From the IMG/VR virus record IMGVR_UViG_3300020205_001010, positions 1 to 26,664 of that record: a DNA stretch of 26,664 bases; one strand, written 5' to 3'. The stretch's first letter is position 1; every line of letters begins with the position of its first letter. This document shows, in pieces, positions 7,764-14,622 of the stretch. Under the pieces are notes generated by a model that saw only the letters and a program-made list of their open reading frames with translations, was not told where the DNA came from and did not search any database. This stretch comes from a virus. The position numbers were made by a program, and so were the translations under genes.

Positions 7764-7971
7764 TTTCTTGATTTGGTTTAGACATCATTGAACCAATCAT
7801 AAGCGCAAGATATATTTTCTCTTTCGCGTTCATGTCTTTGCGTTGTGAAAGTTCAAGGAGAATATCGCCTAAGATTTTTCCTTGTTGGAAGTACGTCGCC
7901 ATTGAATTAACAATTTCGCGTTCGCGTTCGTAAGTCATTTTTAGTGACTCGTATAGTGGTGTTTGTTTCAT
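7756..7971 (-). CDS. Small helical protein, unknown function
   Basis: The 71-residue protein is almost entirely predicted helix: a charged heptad-like stretch (LKMTYEREREIVNSMATYF), an amphipathic LGDILLELSQ segment and a methionine-rich IYLALMIGSMMSK region. Its ATG is only 5 bases from the -7 box of the promoter at 7976-8006, so its transcript would be leaderless or nearly so. It heads a three-gene leftward unit next to the terminase. Confidence 0.7.
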   Translation of the reverse strand: MKQTPLYESLKMTYEREREIVNSMATYFQQGKILGDILLELSQRKDMNAKEKIYLALMIGSMMSKPNQENE

Positions 7972-7975
7972 ATTG

Positions 7976-8006
7976 TAAATGTATGCTAAATTATTTTATC
8001 CGACAA
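7976..8006 (-). promoter_or_regulatory. Leftward Bacteroidota-type promoter inside the 3' end of terL
   Basis: Read on the minus strand, TTG (8006-8004) is followed after 20 bases by TACATTTA (7983-7976), close to the -33 TTG / -7 TAnnTTTG consensus. The ATG of the first small gene begins 5 bases later. The core AAATGTATGCTAAA (7977-7990, plus strand) matches 15151-15164 with one difference, which suggests a shared regulator or extended promoter motif. Confidence 0.6.
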
Positions 8007-9303
8007 CGTATTGTCCATAACTTGGATTGAGTTCGAAATACATTCTCATCATGATTGCGTCGGCAACGTCGGGCGAAATTCCTTCGCGGTTCTTGATAAC
8101 GTCCTTCGGTGTGACCATTAACTTTCCTTCCACGTCTGCGCGGTGTCGCTTAATCATTTCTAACTCTTTGACGATTTGTTCTTTGCGTCCATTGACTAAG
8201 ATAGTGAGCCGATTTTCCTCGACGTATTGAGCCAATTTGTAGTAACACTCGCTTTTCAAATTTTGGTATTGCGGTTGTTTGGGTTTAGATCCGTTGACGA
8301 ACCCGCGACACTTAAGAAAATCAACTACTCCAGCACCGATTCCGTCCTCATCTGCAACGACATCCTGTAACAAAATGTTATGTTCTTTTGTTACGAGACG
8401 TATCTTGTTTACGACCTCATCTAACGACGCTCTGTTGAGTTCAATTATTTCAATAATCGTCAATCCGTTCCAAACACAAATGATTGTCCTATCCTTTCCA
8501 AAACGCGCTATGTCGGCGGTAATATATTTCTTTCCTTCAATGAGTTCGTTGCGGAACATACGCAGCAGGTTGTCCGTTGAGAATAGTTTGTCGCTGTCGT
8601 CGTCAAATTCCCAGTTGCCTTCGAGCAGACGTTTGCGGTCGTACTCTGGAAGGCGACGCAACGATTCAATGTAAGCAACCGGTAAGAACGGATTGTCCTG
8701 CGGTAACGCCTGAACGAATGCGCGGTGTGAAGGTAGTTCGTTACGGTTGTTCTTAATATAAAACTCATTGTAAAGCCAACCCTTCGCAGGATTGCAAGAA
8801 AGAAAACCTTTCGGTATCAAGTTAAACTCATTTAACTTAAAACGACAACGTGAGTGAACAATGCTGACTGCCTTTTCGGTTACTTCGGAACACTCGTCAA
8901 TAAAGTAATCTGTGATTTCTAACGATCCGAGTGAATTAAAATTTACATCTGAGGGGTAAGCGAACAAATCTTTTAGAACAATTTCGCTTCCGTTAAAGAA
9001 CTTAATCACGTTGGATTGTCCGTTGAAAGTGTAGTGTTTGTTTGCTATCAATCCAAACTCCTCAGCCGTTTCAAAGAACGTGTTTAATGTCGTCTTTTTA
9101 AGCGTGTCTAATTTGCTACGTCCAATCAACGAACGTGTACCTGCGTACTTCAAACGACGTTGTATCTGCCACATACAACCGAACTTCGTCTTACCACCCC
9201 CTGCCGCGCCACCGTATAACAACTGTTCAACGATGCTATCGGTGTTCAGAAAGTTCAACGCTTCAATCTGACGCGGCAGGTATGTTGGTTTATAGGGTGT
9301 CAA
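7996..9303 (-). CDS. terL: Terminase large subunit (TerL)
   Basis: The 435-residue packaging motor and nuclease has both catalytic domains. In the ATPase, Walker A is GGAAGGGKT (31-39), Walker B is YFIDE (133-137) and the coupling motif is SCNP (169-172). In the RNase H-like nuclease, metal ligands are probably Asp264 (TADIARFGKD), Asp318/Asp320 (VVADEDGIGAG) and a late Asp in SPDVADAIMM. TerL cuts concatemeric DNA and pumps it through the portal. The start is TTG at 9303, sharing the four bases TTGA with the stop of the upstream Mom-like gene; the next Met lies beyond the Walker A motif, so the TTG is needed. It is transcribed opposite to the head genes and far from the portal, which is unusual. 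Confidence 0.95.
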   Translation of the reverse strand: MTPYKPTYLPRQIEALNFLNTDSIVEQLLYGGAAGGGKTKFGCMWQIQRRLKYAGTRSLIGRSKLDTLKKTTLNTFFETAEEFGLIANKHYTFNGQSNVIKFFNGSEIVLKDLFAYPSDVNFNSLGSLEITDYFIDECSEVTEKAVSIVHSRCRFKLNEFNLIPKGFLSCNPAKGWLYNEFYIKNNRNELPSHRAFVQALPQDNPFLPVAYIESLRRLPEYDRKRLLEGNWEFDDDSDKLFSTDNLLRMFRNELIEGKKYITADIARFGKDRTIICVWNGLTIIEIIELNRASLDEVVNKIRLVTKEHNILLQDVVADEDGIGAGVVDFLKCRGFVNGSKPKQPQYQNLKSECYYKLAQYVEENRLTILVNGRKEQIVKELEMIKRHRADVEGKLMVTPKDVIKNREGISPDVADAIMMRMYFELNPSYGQYVVG

Positions 9304-10010
9304 AATAATTCAGTTTGAATAAGCGGTTTATAACTAGCATCATATCTTTTATTTTCTCCTTTTGGATATGATTTAATAGAAAAATGTTCGTTAATTATTT
9401 TGTTCATTTTGTTCTTAAATTTTTTATCTCCACAAACAAAAAAATATCTGTGCTTTCGCTCTTGCTTTAAAATTTGACCTCCATTTTTAATCCAATTTTC
9501 GTTTTTTGTTTTTGATTTATCAATTTGAAATTTATATCTTAACATGGTTTCTGGTATATGTCTTTCGTGAAATTCTTTGTTATTAAAAAAAAATCTGTTT
9601 ACTCCTCTTTCATCTTTTTCATTTACCCTTCCTGCTCCAGTATAAACCCAATTAGTTGCTTGATAAATATATCCATTATGCCCGTTGTTTGGATCAGCAT
9701 AAGAAACTACAACACATTTTTTCATTTGTTTCAAACAATTAGAAACAAAATAACTTAATGAATTTTTATCTAATCCGTCTTTTACACACAATCTATTTAA
9801 CTCATAATAACTTTCTCCAGAAAACAAAGTTGAAAAAAAAGGAGTTGGTGGCATACCAAACGTACATATACCAACTAATAAATTATTTTCAAATAATCCA
9901 AAAGAATAAGATATACTACACATTCTTTTAGCATAATGTTTTTTTAATAACCATTCTTTGCATAAAAAAGAATCAATACTTTGAATTTTATATTTTTTTT
10001 TTATTGACAT
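9300..10010 (-). CDS. Mom-like adenine-modification protein
   Basis: The 236-residue protein matches the pattern I know from the phage Mu Mom family (GNAT-like fold; converts adenine to N6-carbamoylmethyladenine). It shows HYAKR (His25, Tyr26), SISYSFGLFE, VGICTFGMPP, YELNRLCV (69-76), VVSYADPNNGHNGYIYQATN (starts at 101) and WVYTGAGR. From memory, Mu Mom depends on a His-Tyr pair and on Asp and Tyr residues 10 apart; here Asp106 and Tyr116 have the same spacing. Such modification blocks many restriction enzymes. The gene is strikingly AT-rich (12-19 G+C per 60 bases in three lines I counted, against 31 in a terminase line), so it is probably a recent acquisition. It overlaps the upstream gene by 10 bases and terL by 4. 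Confidence 0.8.
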   Translation of the reverse strand: MSIKKKYKIQSIDSFLCKEWLLKKHYAKRMCSISYSFGLFENNLLVGICTFGMPPTPFFSTLFSGESYYELNRLCVKDGLDKNSLSYFVSNCLKQMKKCVVVSYADPNNGHNGYIYQATNWVYTGAGRVNEKDERGVNRFFFNNKEFHERHIPETMLRYKFQIDKSKTKNENWIKNGGQILKQERKHRYFFVCGDKKFKNKMNKIINEHFSIKSYPKGENKRYDASYKPLIQTELF

Positions 10011-10762
10011 TGCTTCGACAAATAAAGTTTGTACAACTCACGCATTCCTTCGAAATAAATTGACTCTTTAAGCAACTGGCGTTTGCGGTCGCTCATTCGC
10101 TCAACCATTGGTTTGTTCAAGTTCTGTTCAAAGTAGATATTCTTGCGTGCCTTTGCTTTGCACAGGTTGTATTCCTCGTCCGTGAACGTGTCAGCGGTTA
10201 TGTACTTCGCTTCTTCAAGCCAACGCATAAGCGACACCGCGCGAATCTCAATTACCGTATATTTTCCTTTCTTATAACTCTCAATATCTTCTGCAAGCAT
10301 TTGCTTCCAGCTATCGTCGTTTACCGCCATTTCGCTCTCCTTTAATTGTTTAGATTGTTCTTCTTTTGATTCCGCGATTTCGCGTTGTATTTGTAGATTT
10401 GCCTTGTCGCGGTGTGGTTTGTAGTGCGTCAACACATCACCAATAAACGACACGCTCAACGCTCCGAAGTGTTCGCATTTCTTTGACAGTTCGTTAGCCG
10501 CGTTCATTTCGAAAGCAAGGTTGAAGTGTTCAAACGTTACCCAACGAAAGTGTTTAACAATGAACTCGTGCAACATTTGCAACAGTTGCGCTTCGGGAAG
10601 TGCTATGCCGTACATAGCGCACACCTTCGAACACAACTTGACAAAATTTGGCAAGTCATAATCTGCTACAAATGCGCTTTCGCGTTCTGCACGATCAACC
10701 CTTTGTGTAGTTGTGAGCGTCGTTGTAGATGCGTTGCGCAGCATCGGAGTCGAATTTTCCAT
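10001..10762 (-). CDS. Replication-associated protein of unknown function
   Basis: The 253-residue helical protein has a Thr-rich N-terminal tail (ASTTTLTTTQRVDRAERESAF), a domain at about residues 35-115 containing LPEAQLLQMLHEFIVKHFRW and HFGALSVSFIGDVLTHYKPHR, a charged coiled-coil stretch (KANLQIQREIAESKEEQSKQ), and a C-terminal helical domain. The N-terminal domain resembles one I recall in Bacteroidota phage replication loci, possibly linked to helicase loading, but I cannot name it. It shares 68 bases with the upstream gene (10695-10762), which makes the two a tightly linked pair. The ATG at 10762 follows the leader cactaaaatcaaaa, a form seen elsewhere in this operon. Confidence 0.7.
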   Translation of the reverse strand: MENSTPMLRNASTTTLTTTQRVDRAERESAFVADYDLPNFVKLCSKVCAMYGIALPEAQLLQMLHEFIVKHFRWVTFEHFNLAFEMNAANELSKKCEHFGALSVSFIGDVLTHYKPHRDKANLQIQREIAESKEEQSKQLKESEMAVNDDSWKQMLAEDIESYKKGKYTVIEIRAVSLMRWLEEAKYITADTFTDEEYNLCKAKARKNIYFEQNLNKPMVERMSDRKRQLLKESIYFEGMRELYKLYLSKQCQ

Positions 10763-11096
10763 TTTTGATTTTAGTGTTTTGGTTTGTAGTTACAAAAGTA
10801 GTTAAGTCCCATTTACGCACGGCTGCCTTCCAGTCTTTCATTGCGTTGCGTCCGACCTTCCAACCGTTCGCCTCGTAGTGTGCATGAAATTTCTCGGTAA
10901 ACGCAAGCGCGTCGTCTTTGCTTAGTTTCTCACAAGCGTAGTCGTATATCTCAACAACCGTTGGTTTGACGAAAGGACATTTTTTGTCCTTTGCAATTAG
11001 CGTTGGTGCTGTTGGCGTTATTTGCGCATTCAATAGTTGTTGAACTTGCGCTTCGAGAATCTCAATTCTCTTTTTGAGTTGTAGTATTAGCATCAT
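10695..11096 (-). CDS. Small protein with a GWKVGRNAMKDW-type domain, likely replication-related
   Basis: The 133-residue protein begins with a short leucine-zipper-like coiled coil (LILQLKKRIEILEAQVQQLL) and continues into a domain with FVKPTVVEIYDYACEK, FHAHYEANGWKVGRNAMKDWKAAVRKW. That second segment is a familiar C-terminal module in phage and mobile-element replication-initiation proteins (F.PPT.EEV..Y ... GWKVG...M.DWK..VR.W), usually with a DnaD-like or winged-helix region before it. Here it appears alone with only the coiled coil. Its 3' end overlaps the next gene by 68 bases. The exact role is inferred. Confidence 0.7.
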   Translation of the reverse strand: MMLILQLKKRIEILEAQVQQLLNAQITPTAPTLIAKDKKCPFVKPTVVEIYDYACEKLSKDDALAFTEKFHAHYEANGWKVGRNAMKDWKAAVRKWDLTTFVTTNQNTKIKNGKFDSDAAQRIYNDAHNYTKG

Positions 11097-11102
11097 GTTT
11101 TT

Positions 11103-11372
11103 TTATATAAAGAAAGGTCTAATTGTTATCACTCCTGTAATGAAACCAACGCTAAAAGCTAATGCTATCAAAGCGCGTTCCTTTAATGTCTTGACTTCAA
11201 TTGTATAGTGATTCATTGGTAAACAAAGAAATGGATTAATTCCAACCATCATAACCATTCCTATCCAGTTCTTATCCATTAAGAATCTGAATCCTGCTAT
11301 TGAATTAGCTTCAAGTACGATTGCTGAAACGAAGACAACGAGTAATTTCCACCATTGAATTTTCATTCCCAT
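11103..11372 (-). CDS. Small membrane protein
   Basis: The 89-residue protein has three predicted transmembrane segments: about residues 7-27 (LLVVFVSAIVLE), 36-54 (IGMVMMVGINPFLCLPM) and 67-88 (LIALAFSVGFITGVITI). It could be a superinfection-exclusion or membrane-anchoring protein, but nothing in the sequence decides this. It overlaps the upstream zinc-ribbon gene by 10 bases. Similar small membrane proteins are common in phage early operons. Confidence 0.65.
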   Translation of the reverse strand: MGMKIQWWKLLVVFVSAIVLEANSIAGFRFLMDKNWIGMVMMVGINPFLCLPMNHYTIEVKTLKERALIALAFSVGFITGVITIRPFFI

Positions 11373-11632
11373 CCCTCCCCTTTGCCGTCGTCGTCTGCGT
11401 CATCCCATTCGTGACAATCGAAACATACTTTGATTTCTCCTTCTTCGTCTACAAATTCATACGCGGTGTCCCAGTCTTGAAGTTGTTGGTCGCGTAAGAT
11501 TTCATCAACTCGTTCTGCGAGTTCTTTGCTTTCGCAGTTGGGACAGAATGTCAATTCACTTTTCATAGTTTTTCGTTTTTGGTTTGATATTATTTGTGTT
11601 AATTCATAAACATGTAAGAAGTGTTCATCCAT
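11363..11632 (-). CDS. Small zinc-ribbon protein
   Basis: The protein has two Cys pairs, FCPNCES and VCFDCHEW, about 38 residues apart, which fits a four-Cys zinc ribbon, followed by a very acidic tail (DDADDDGKGEGWE). From the ATG at 11632 it is 89 residues and follows an SD-like AGGTGA. From the internal ATG at 11566 (MKSELTFCPNC) it would be 67 residues and begin just before the ribbon. The longer form is preferred for its position 5 bases after the upstream stop, but the shorter is possible. Function unknown. Confidence 0.65.
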   Translation of the reverse strand: MDEHFLHVYELTQIISNQKRKTMKSELTFCPNCESKELAERVDEILRDQQLQDWDTAYEFVDEEGEIKVCFDCHEWDDADDDGKGEGWE

Positions 11633-11637
11633 TTCAC

Positions 11638-12171
11638 CTATTTAATTTTAGATTTTCTTTTTGCACGAAGCGTCTTTTGATGCTCAACGTGGTCGACAAA
11701 TTTAGTGAAAAAAGACATAGGTTTAGCATAACCCATTTCGGCAAGTATAAAACAAATGCGTTCCACGTTGGCTCGATAGTATTTGTCCCATTCAACCTGT
11801 GCGCTTGCCTGATTGATTCCGTGCAGAATCGTAGCGTGATCTTTTTTGTACCGGTCACCTACATTCTTCAATGACAACACATAACAAGGTCGAACGATGA
11901 AGAAGATGATTTGTCGTGCGGTTACTATCTCTCGCTTTCTTGTCGGTGTGTACAATGCCTGTGAAGGAACACCCAAGACGGAACAGGTCACGTCTTCCAG
12001 TGCGCTCCAAAACATATCGCGTTCGTTTTCCATTTCTTTCTGCATTTCTATTTGTTCACTCGTTAGACGTTCGTAGCGTGGTGTTATCATCGTCCACAAT
12101 AACTCGAAGCGTTCCATGTGTCTGAACGGTATCATGTCAAGCACTTCGTTTCTTATCTGTTCGTTAGTCAT
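11638..12171 (-). CDS. Stand-alone DnaA domain-IV-like DNA-binding protein
   Basis: The 177-residue protein contains the C-terminal DNA-binding fold of DnaA and nothing of its AAA+ ATPase. Between residues 57 and 122 it shows LEDVTCSVLGVPSQALYTPT, RKREIVTARQIIFFIV, SLKNVGDRYKKDHATILHGI; the RKRE..TARQ helix and the DHAT.LHG loop are the diagnostic parts that read DnaA boxes. Proteins of this type occur in Bacteroidota phages and may mark a phage origin or block host initiation. Residues 1-55 are helical and charged. It overlaps the upstream gene by 8 bases. Identification of the fold is strong; the role is inferred. Confidence 0.85.
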   Translation of the reverse strand: MTNEQIRNEVLDMIPFRHMERFELLWTMITPRYERLTSEQIEMQKEMENERDMFWSALEDVTCSVLGVPSQALYTPTRKREIVTARQIIFFIVRPCYVLSLKNVGDRYKKDHATILHGINQASAQVEWDKYYRANVERICFILAEMGYAKPMSFFTKFVDHVEHQKTLRAKRKSKIK

Positions 12172-12403
12172 TTTCTTCGTTTATTAATTTTGTTGGTGTG
12201 AAGGTGCTGAATACGTCTTCGCGTGAAAGACCTGTGTGAAGGCAAATGTTGTTGAAGTCTTTTATTCTCATTCGCTCTGGGTGTGCGACGTAAAGTCTTG
12301 CAGTCGGATCGCTGATTCTTAACGCTGTCTTAAAGTTTGTCAGCGTCTTGAAGTTTATCTTGACTAAGCGACCGAATGGCGTCTTGTATATTTCTTTGTT
12401 CAT
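12164..12403 (-). CDS. Small helix-turn-helix-like protein
   Basis: The 79-residue protein (start ATG at 12403, overlapping the upstream TGA as ATGA) has a C-terminal stretch, MRIKDFNNICLHTGLSREDV, that looks like a Cro/XRE-type recognition region. It is preceded by a basic strand-rich part (PFGRLVKINFKTLTNFKTAL). A longer reading frame upstream is open for 34 residues but lies inside the neighbouring gene in another frame and is probably not translated. A DNA-binding regulator is plausible but not shown. Confidence 0.6.
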   Translation of the reverse strand: MNKEIYKTPFGRLVKINFKTLTNFKTALRISDPTARLYVAHPERMRIKDFNNICLHTGLSREDVFSTFTPTKLINEEND

Positions 12404-12783
12404 AGTTTGAAAAGTGATTTTACCACGCGTTGAATGAAGTTGAGTTGAGGTTGTTTCGCCTTCATTGTCGGAGCTGGTGTTGTTGTCTTTGGTTTGGGTT
12501 GGCAAAATAAAGTCCTTTGCTTAACAATAGGTTTTCCTTTATAGCTTTTAATATAATTGCTTTTTTCCTGTTGAAATAATGCGTAACGTTCCGCACGAAT
12601 GCGTTCAACTGCTTTAAATGTACCGTCTTTTTCTCTCCAAAATAGACCTGCTGAACGTAATGGATTTACATATCCGTTCGAACCGTTCATAATTCTTAAA
12701 GCTTCGTTTGGTGTTTTGCCTTCATTAACTAATGCGCAAAATTGTTTTACTCTTTCAATGTTAAATGGTTGTGCTGTTTTCAT
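12400..12783 (-). CDS. Small basic protein, unknown function
   Basis: The 127-residue protein starts with a helical region (FNIERVKQFCALVNEGKTPNEALRIMNGSNG), continues through VNPLRSAGLFWREKDGTFKAV, and ends in a Pro/Thr/Lys-rich linker and a short hydrophobic-basic tail (QLNFIQRVVKSLFKL). The first part resembles a small helix-turn-helix, so DNA binding is possible. It begins the cluster downstream of the hairpin at 12831-12863 and is coupled to the next gene by ATGA. Confidence 0.6.
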   Translation of the reverse strand: MKTAQPFNIERVKQFCALVNEGKTPNEALRIMNGSNGYVNPLRSAGLFWREKDGTFKAVERIRAERYALFQQEKSNYIKSYKGKPIVKQRTLFCQPKPKTTTPAPTMKAKQPQLNFIQRVVKSLFKL

Positions 12784-12830
12784 TGTTTTATGTTTTTTGA
12801 TTGTATGGTTTAATAGTCATTAAGTGTAAT

Positions 12831-12863
12831 AAAAGACGATTATGTATGATATAACCGCCTTTT
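12831..12863 (-). terminator. Hairpin downstream of the SSB-like gene (partial terminator)
   Basis: On the minus strand AAAAGGCGGTTAT (12863-12851) pairs along its full 13 bases, including two G-U pairs, with ATAATCGTCTTTT (12843-12831) around a 7-base loop, and ends in CTTTTATTA. On the plus strand the two wobbles become A-C mismatches, so the hairpin was probably selected in the leftward RNA. It lies in the 96-base gap after the SSB-like stop. Confidence 0.6.
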
Positions 12864-12879
12864 ATAACATCTTATTAAT

Positions 12880-13662
12880 TTAGAACGGCATGTCGTCAGT
12901 TTCGTCTGTTGAACTTACAAGACCGCTTTGCTCAAGCATGTTCTTCGCTTTGTTCATTTGATCCGCAGCTTTGTCTAAACGTTGGCTAAACTCAGCAGAT
13001 GAACTCACCTTGTTTTGCAACCACTCTGGAAGCATCTTGAATCGAAGGTCGAAGTCTTGCGAATCGTAGTCCAACAAGAACGCTGCGTTAACCTGAGGTG
13101 GGCAGGTCATTCCTTTAGCAAGTGGTGACGCTCCTTTCAAGTCAGCATAAGTGCGCCCTGTGTTCGCTGTGCGGTGCATTACGCTCACCATTGCTTCCTT
13201 GCCTAACAAAGTACCAATGTCGAATTTAGACGCTTCAGAATCACTCATTGACTTTCCAAGCCAAGATTGAACGAAGGCGCGTAAGCCACTCTTTTCGTGC
13301 ATTGACAATGTGAAGTCACGACCGATTGAAAACGGTTGTTCACCTTTACCGAAGTCGGCAAGTTCTAAAGGTAGTTCGAACACTAAGCGAACTTTGTTCA
13401 CTAACTTTTCCTCACCTTGATAGGTGTCGACAATCGTTCCTATGTGAATGATTTGGTAGCAACGTGCGACGTGCGTACCTGCCGGTACTGTTTGACCTGC
13501 GCTGTTGTTTGATTGTTGGGCAATGATGCTCATGTTGTTGTTTATTTGGTTTTGATTTATATAATTTTCAAATTTGTTTGCGAGCTTTGTTTCTTCGTTC
13601 TGCCAGAACCATTCGTTCTGCGACATTTGTTCTTCCTCGCTTTGTCTTTTGTAGTAACCCAT
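12880..13662 (-). CDS. Single-stranded DNA-binding-like protein with DDMPF tail
   Basis: The protein ends in STDETDDMPF, the acidic tip ending in Pro-Phe that bacterial and phage SSBs use to bind partners. The body has beta-rich segments compatible with an OB fold: THVARCYQIIHIGTIVDTYQ, VRLVFELPLELADF, FSIGRDFTLSMHEKSGLRAF, EAMVSVMHRTANTGRTYADL. It would coat single-stranded DNA during replication. Two starts are possible. ATG at 13662 (260 residues) directly abuts the upstream stop (TAAATG). ATG at 13533 (217 residues) follows an A-rich leader like others in this operon. The 43-residue extra head (MGYYKRQSEEEQ and so on) is polar and helical and unlike an OB strand. Confidence 0.8.
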   Translation of the reverse strand: MGYYKRQSEEEQMSQNEWFWQNEETKLANKFENYINQNQINNNMSIIAQQSNNSAGQTVPAGTHVARCYQIIHIGTIVDTYQGEEKLVNKVRLVFELPLELADFGKGEQPFSIGRDFTLSMHEKSGLRAFVQSWLGKSMSDSEASKFDIGTLLGKEAMVSVMHRTANTGRTYADLKGASPLAKGMTCPPQVNAAFLLDYDSQDFDLRFKMLPEWLQNKVSSSAEFSQRLDKAADQMNKAKNMLEQSGLVSSTDETDDMPF

Positions 13663-13953
13663 TTAGATATGGTCGTCAAAGATGTTGATGTCAAAGCTAA
13701 ACGAAACACCGTCCTTTTCTAACGTGACGAAGTCCAAGTCAAACTCAGGATCGTCGCTGCGGAAGAAACGACCGCGCAAACTGATTGTGTACATATTATC
13801 TTGTTCGTCTACAAATGTCAGGTGTTGTTTTTCGTCTACTTCGAACCAACCTGTCTGGTCGTCGTTGTAGTTGTTAGCGATTGATTTGATGCGCTCGTTC
13901 AACGTGCGAATATCGTCGTCGTTGAAGCAGTAAGTGATTTTTGGACAGTACAT
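13663..13953 (-). CDS. Small acidic protein, unknown function
   Basis: The 96-residue acidic protein has DIRTLNERIKSIANNYNDDQ (helix), then strands WFEVDEKQHLTFVDEQDNMYTISLRG and a C-terminal DFVTLEKDGVSFSFDINIF. The ATG at 13953 follows the leader actaaaatcaaaaat, similar to that at 10762. An in-frame TTG at 13986 lies further upstream but is unlikely. It abuts the SSB-like gene (TAAATG). No family recognised. Confidence 0.65.
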   Translation of the reverse strand: MYCPKITYCFNDDDIRTLNERIKSIANNYNDDQTGWFEVDEKQHLTFVDEQDNMYTISLRGRFFRSDDPEFDLDFVTLEKDGVSFSFDINIFDDHI

Positions 13954-13963
13954 ATTTTTGATT

Positions 13964-14149
13964 TTAGTGGTTACAAATGTATTCAATTAGTTGGTCGTTC
14001 CAACGCGCTTCCGAAAGTTTTTGACATTTCTCAATGTTGGCTGCGACTTCGTTGTGCGTTAGGTTGTACGCGTTAGCTGATGAATAAACGCAAACAAAGT
14101 TAGATTTCTTCTGTTGGCTCTGGTAGTTCTTTGTAATCCGCTGAATCAA
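13964..14149 (-). CDS. Small protein with uncertain start (overlaps upstream gene)
   Basis: An open frame ending at 13964 encodes a convincing protein end: VCVYSSANAYNLTHNEVAAN, IEKCQKLSEARWNDQLIEYI. No ATG fits near its beginning. The closest candidates are TTG at 14149 (61 residues) and ATT at 14134, both inside the upstream 75-residue gene in a different frame. A more distant ATG at 14200 also exists. A frameshift from the upstream gene is another possibility. The coding content looks real; the start is a guess. Confidence 0.5.
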   Translation of the reverse strand: MIQRITKNYQSQQKKSNFVCVYSSANAYNLTHNEVAANIEKCQKLSEARWNDQLIEYICNH

Positions 14150-14327
14150 GTTTGTTGAATACTCGTTCAAGTTCTTCAATTCGCGCTTGATAATAATCAT
14201 GCCTATCCAATGTTCCAGTTCTCTTATCACCATAATAATTTTGGGCGATAACGATTGCATTTTTGATTTCGTGAATGTCGCTTTCAAAAAGAAGCGGAGT
14301 TGTGTAATAGTGTTTTTCATTGTTCAT
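14100..14327 (-). CDS. Small helical protein, unknown function
   Basis: The 75-residue protein has a helical region with HEIKNAIVIAQNYYGDKRTG and RIEELERVFNKLDSAD and an acidic ELPEPTEEI end. It starts at ATG 14327 behind the leader aaaaccaacaaacaaa, typical of this operon. It overlaps the following out-of-frame gene by about 50 bases. Function unknown. Confidence 0.65.
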   Translation of the reverse strand: MNNEKHYYTTPLLFESDIHEIKNAIVIAQNYYGDKRTGTLDRHDYYQARIEELERVFNKLDSADYKELPEPTEEI

Positions 14328-14341
14328 TTTGTTTGTTGGTT

Positions 14342-14512
14342 TTAGATTTCTTTTGATAAGATGATTTCTTCGCGTGGGATGGCTGACTTAATGCGGTCGT
14401 ATGCAAGTACCGCTTCGTCGTAGTCGTTGTACGACATATGAAACTCTCCGTTGACTACGATCTTATAGTACATATCGGTCAGCGTTGTCTTTTGAATTAG
14501 TTCTACTTTCAT
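14342..14512 (-). CDS. Small protein, unknown function
   Basis: The 56-residue ORF begins MKVELIQKTTLTDMYYKIVV and continues NGEFHMSYNDYDEAVLAYDR, a strand-turn-strand-helix pattern that suggests a small folded alpha/beta protein. Its ATG overlaps the stop of the next-upstream small gene (ATGA). It is too short for automatic ORF lists but fills an otherwise empty stretch of the operon. Confidence 0.65.
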   Translation of the reverse strand: MKVELIQKTTLTDMYYKIVVNGEFHMSYNDYDEAVLAYDRIKSAIPREEIILSKEI

Positions 14513-14622
14513 TTGTTTATGTGTTTTGGGGTTTGTTCTAGTTGTCTTGTTTGTTCGTCAATCGTTCCTGCGATTAACATTCCTGCGAATAGCATCGCGA
14601 TAAAGAGTAAGGTTTTTTTCAT
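14509..14622 (-). CDS. Small membrane or exported peptide
   Basis: The 37-residue ORF starts MKKTLLFIAMLFAGMLIAGT, a typical signal or membrane-anchor sequence with two lysines followed by a hydrophobic core, then a short polar tail (IDEQTRQLEQTPKHINK). Its ATG is joined to the upstream stop as TAATG and its own stop overlaps the next ATG. Its reading frame survives only because of these couplings, which supports translation. Confidence 0.6.
   Translation of the reverse strand: MKKTLLFIAMLFAGMLIAGTIDEQTRQLEQTPKHINK

Noticed and set aside
8027-9271. Plus-strand ORFs within terL
   Set aside because: Shadows of the terminase frame without domain features or leaders.
12404-12505. N-terminal extension of the 79-residue HTH-like gene
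   Set aside because: It lies in another frame of the neighbouring gene; the ATGA overlap at 12400-12403 marks the real start.
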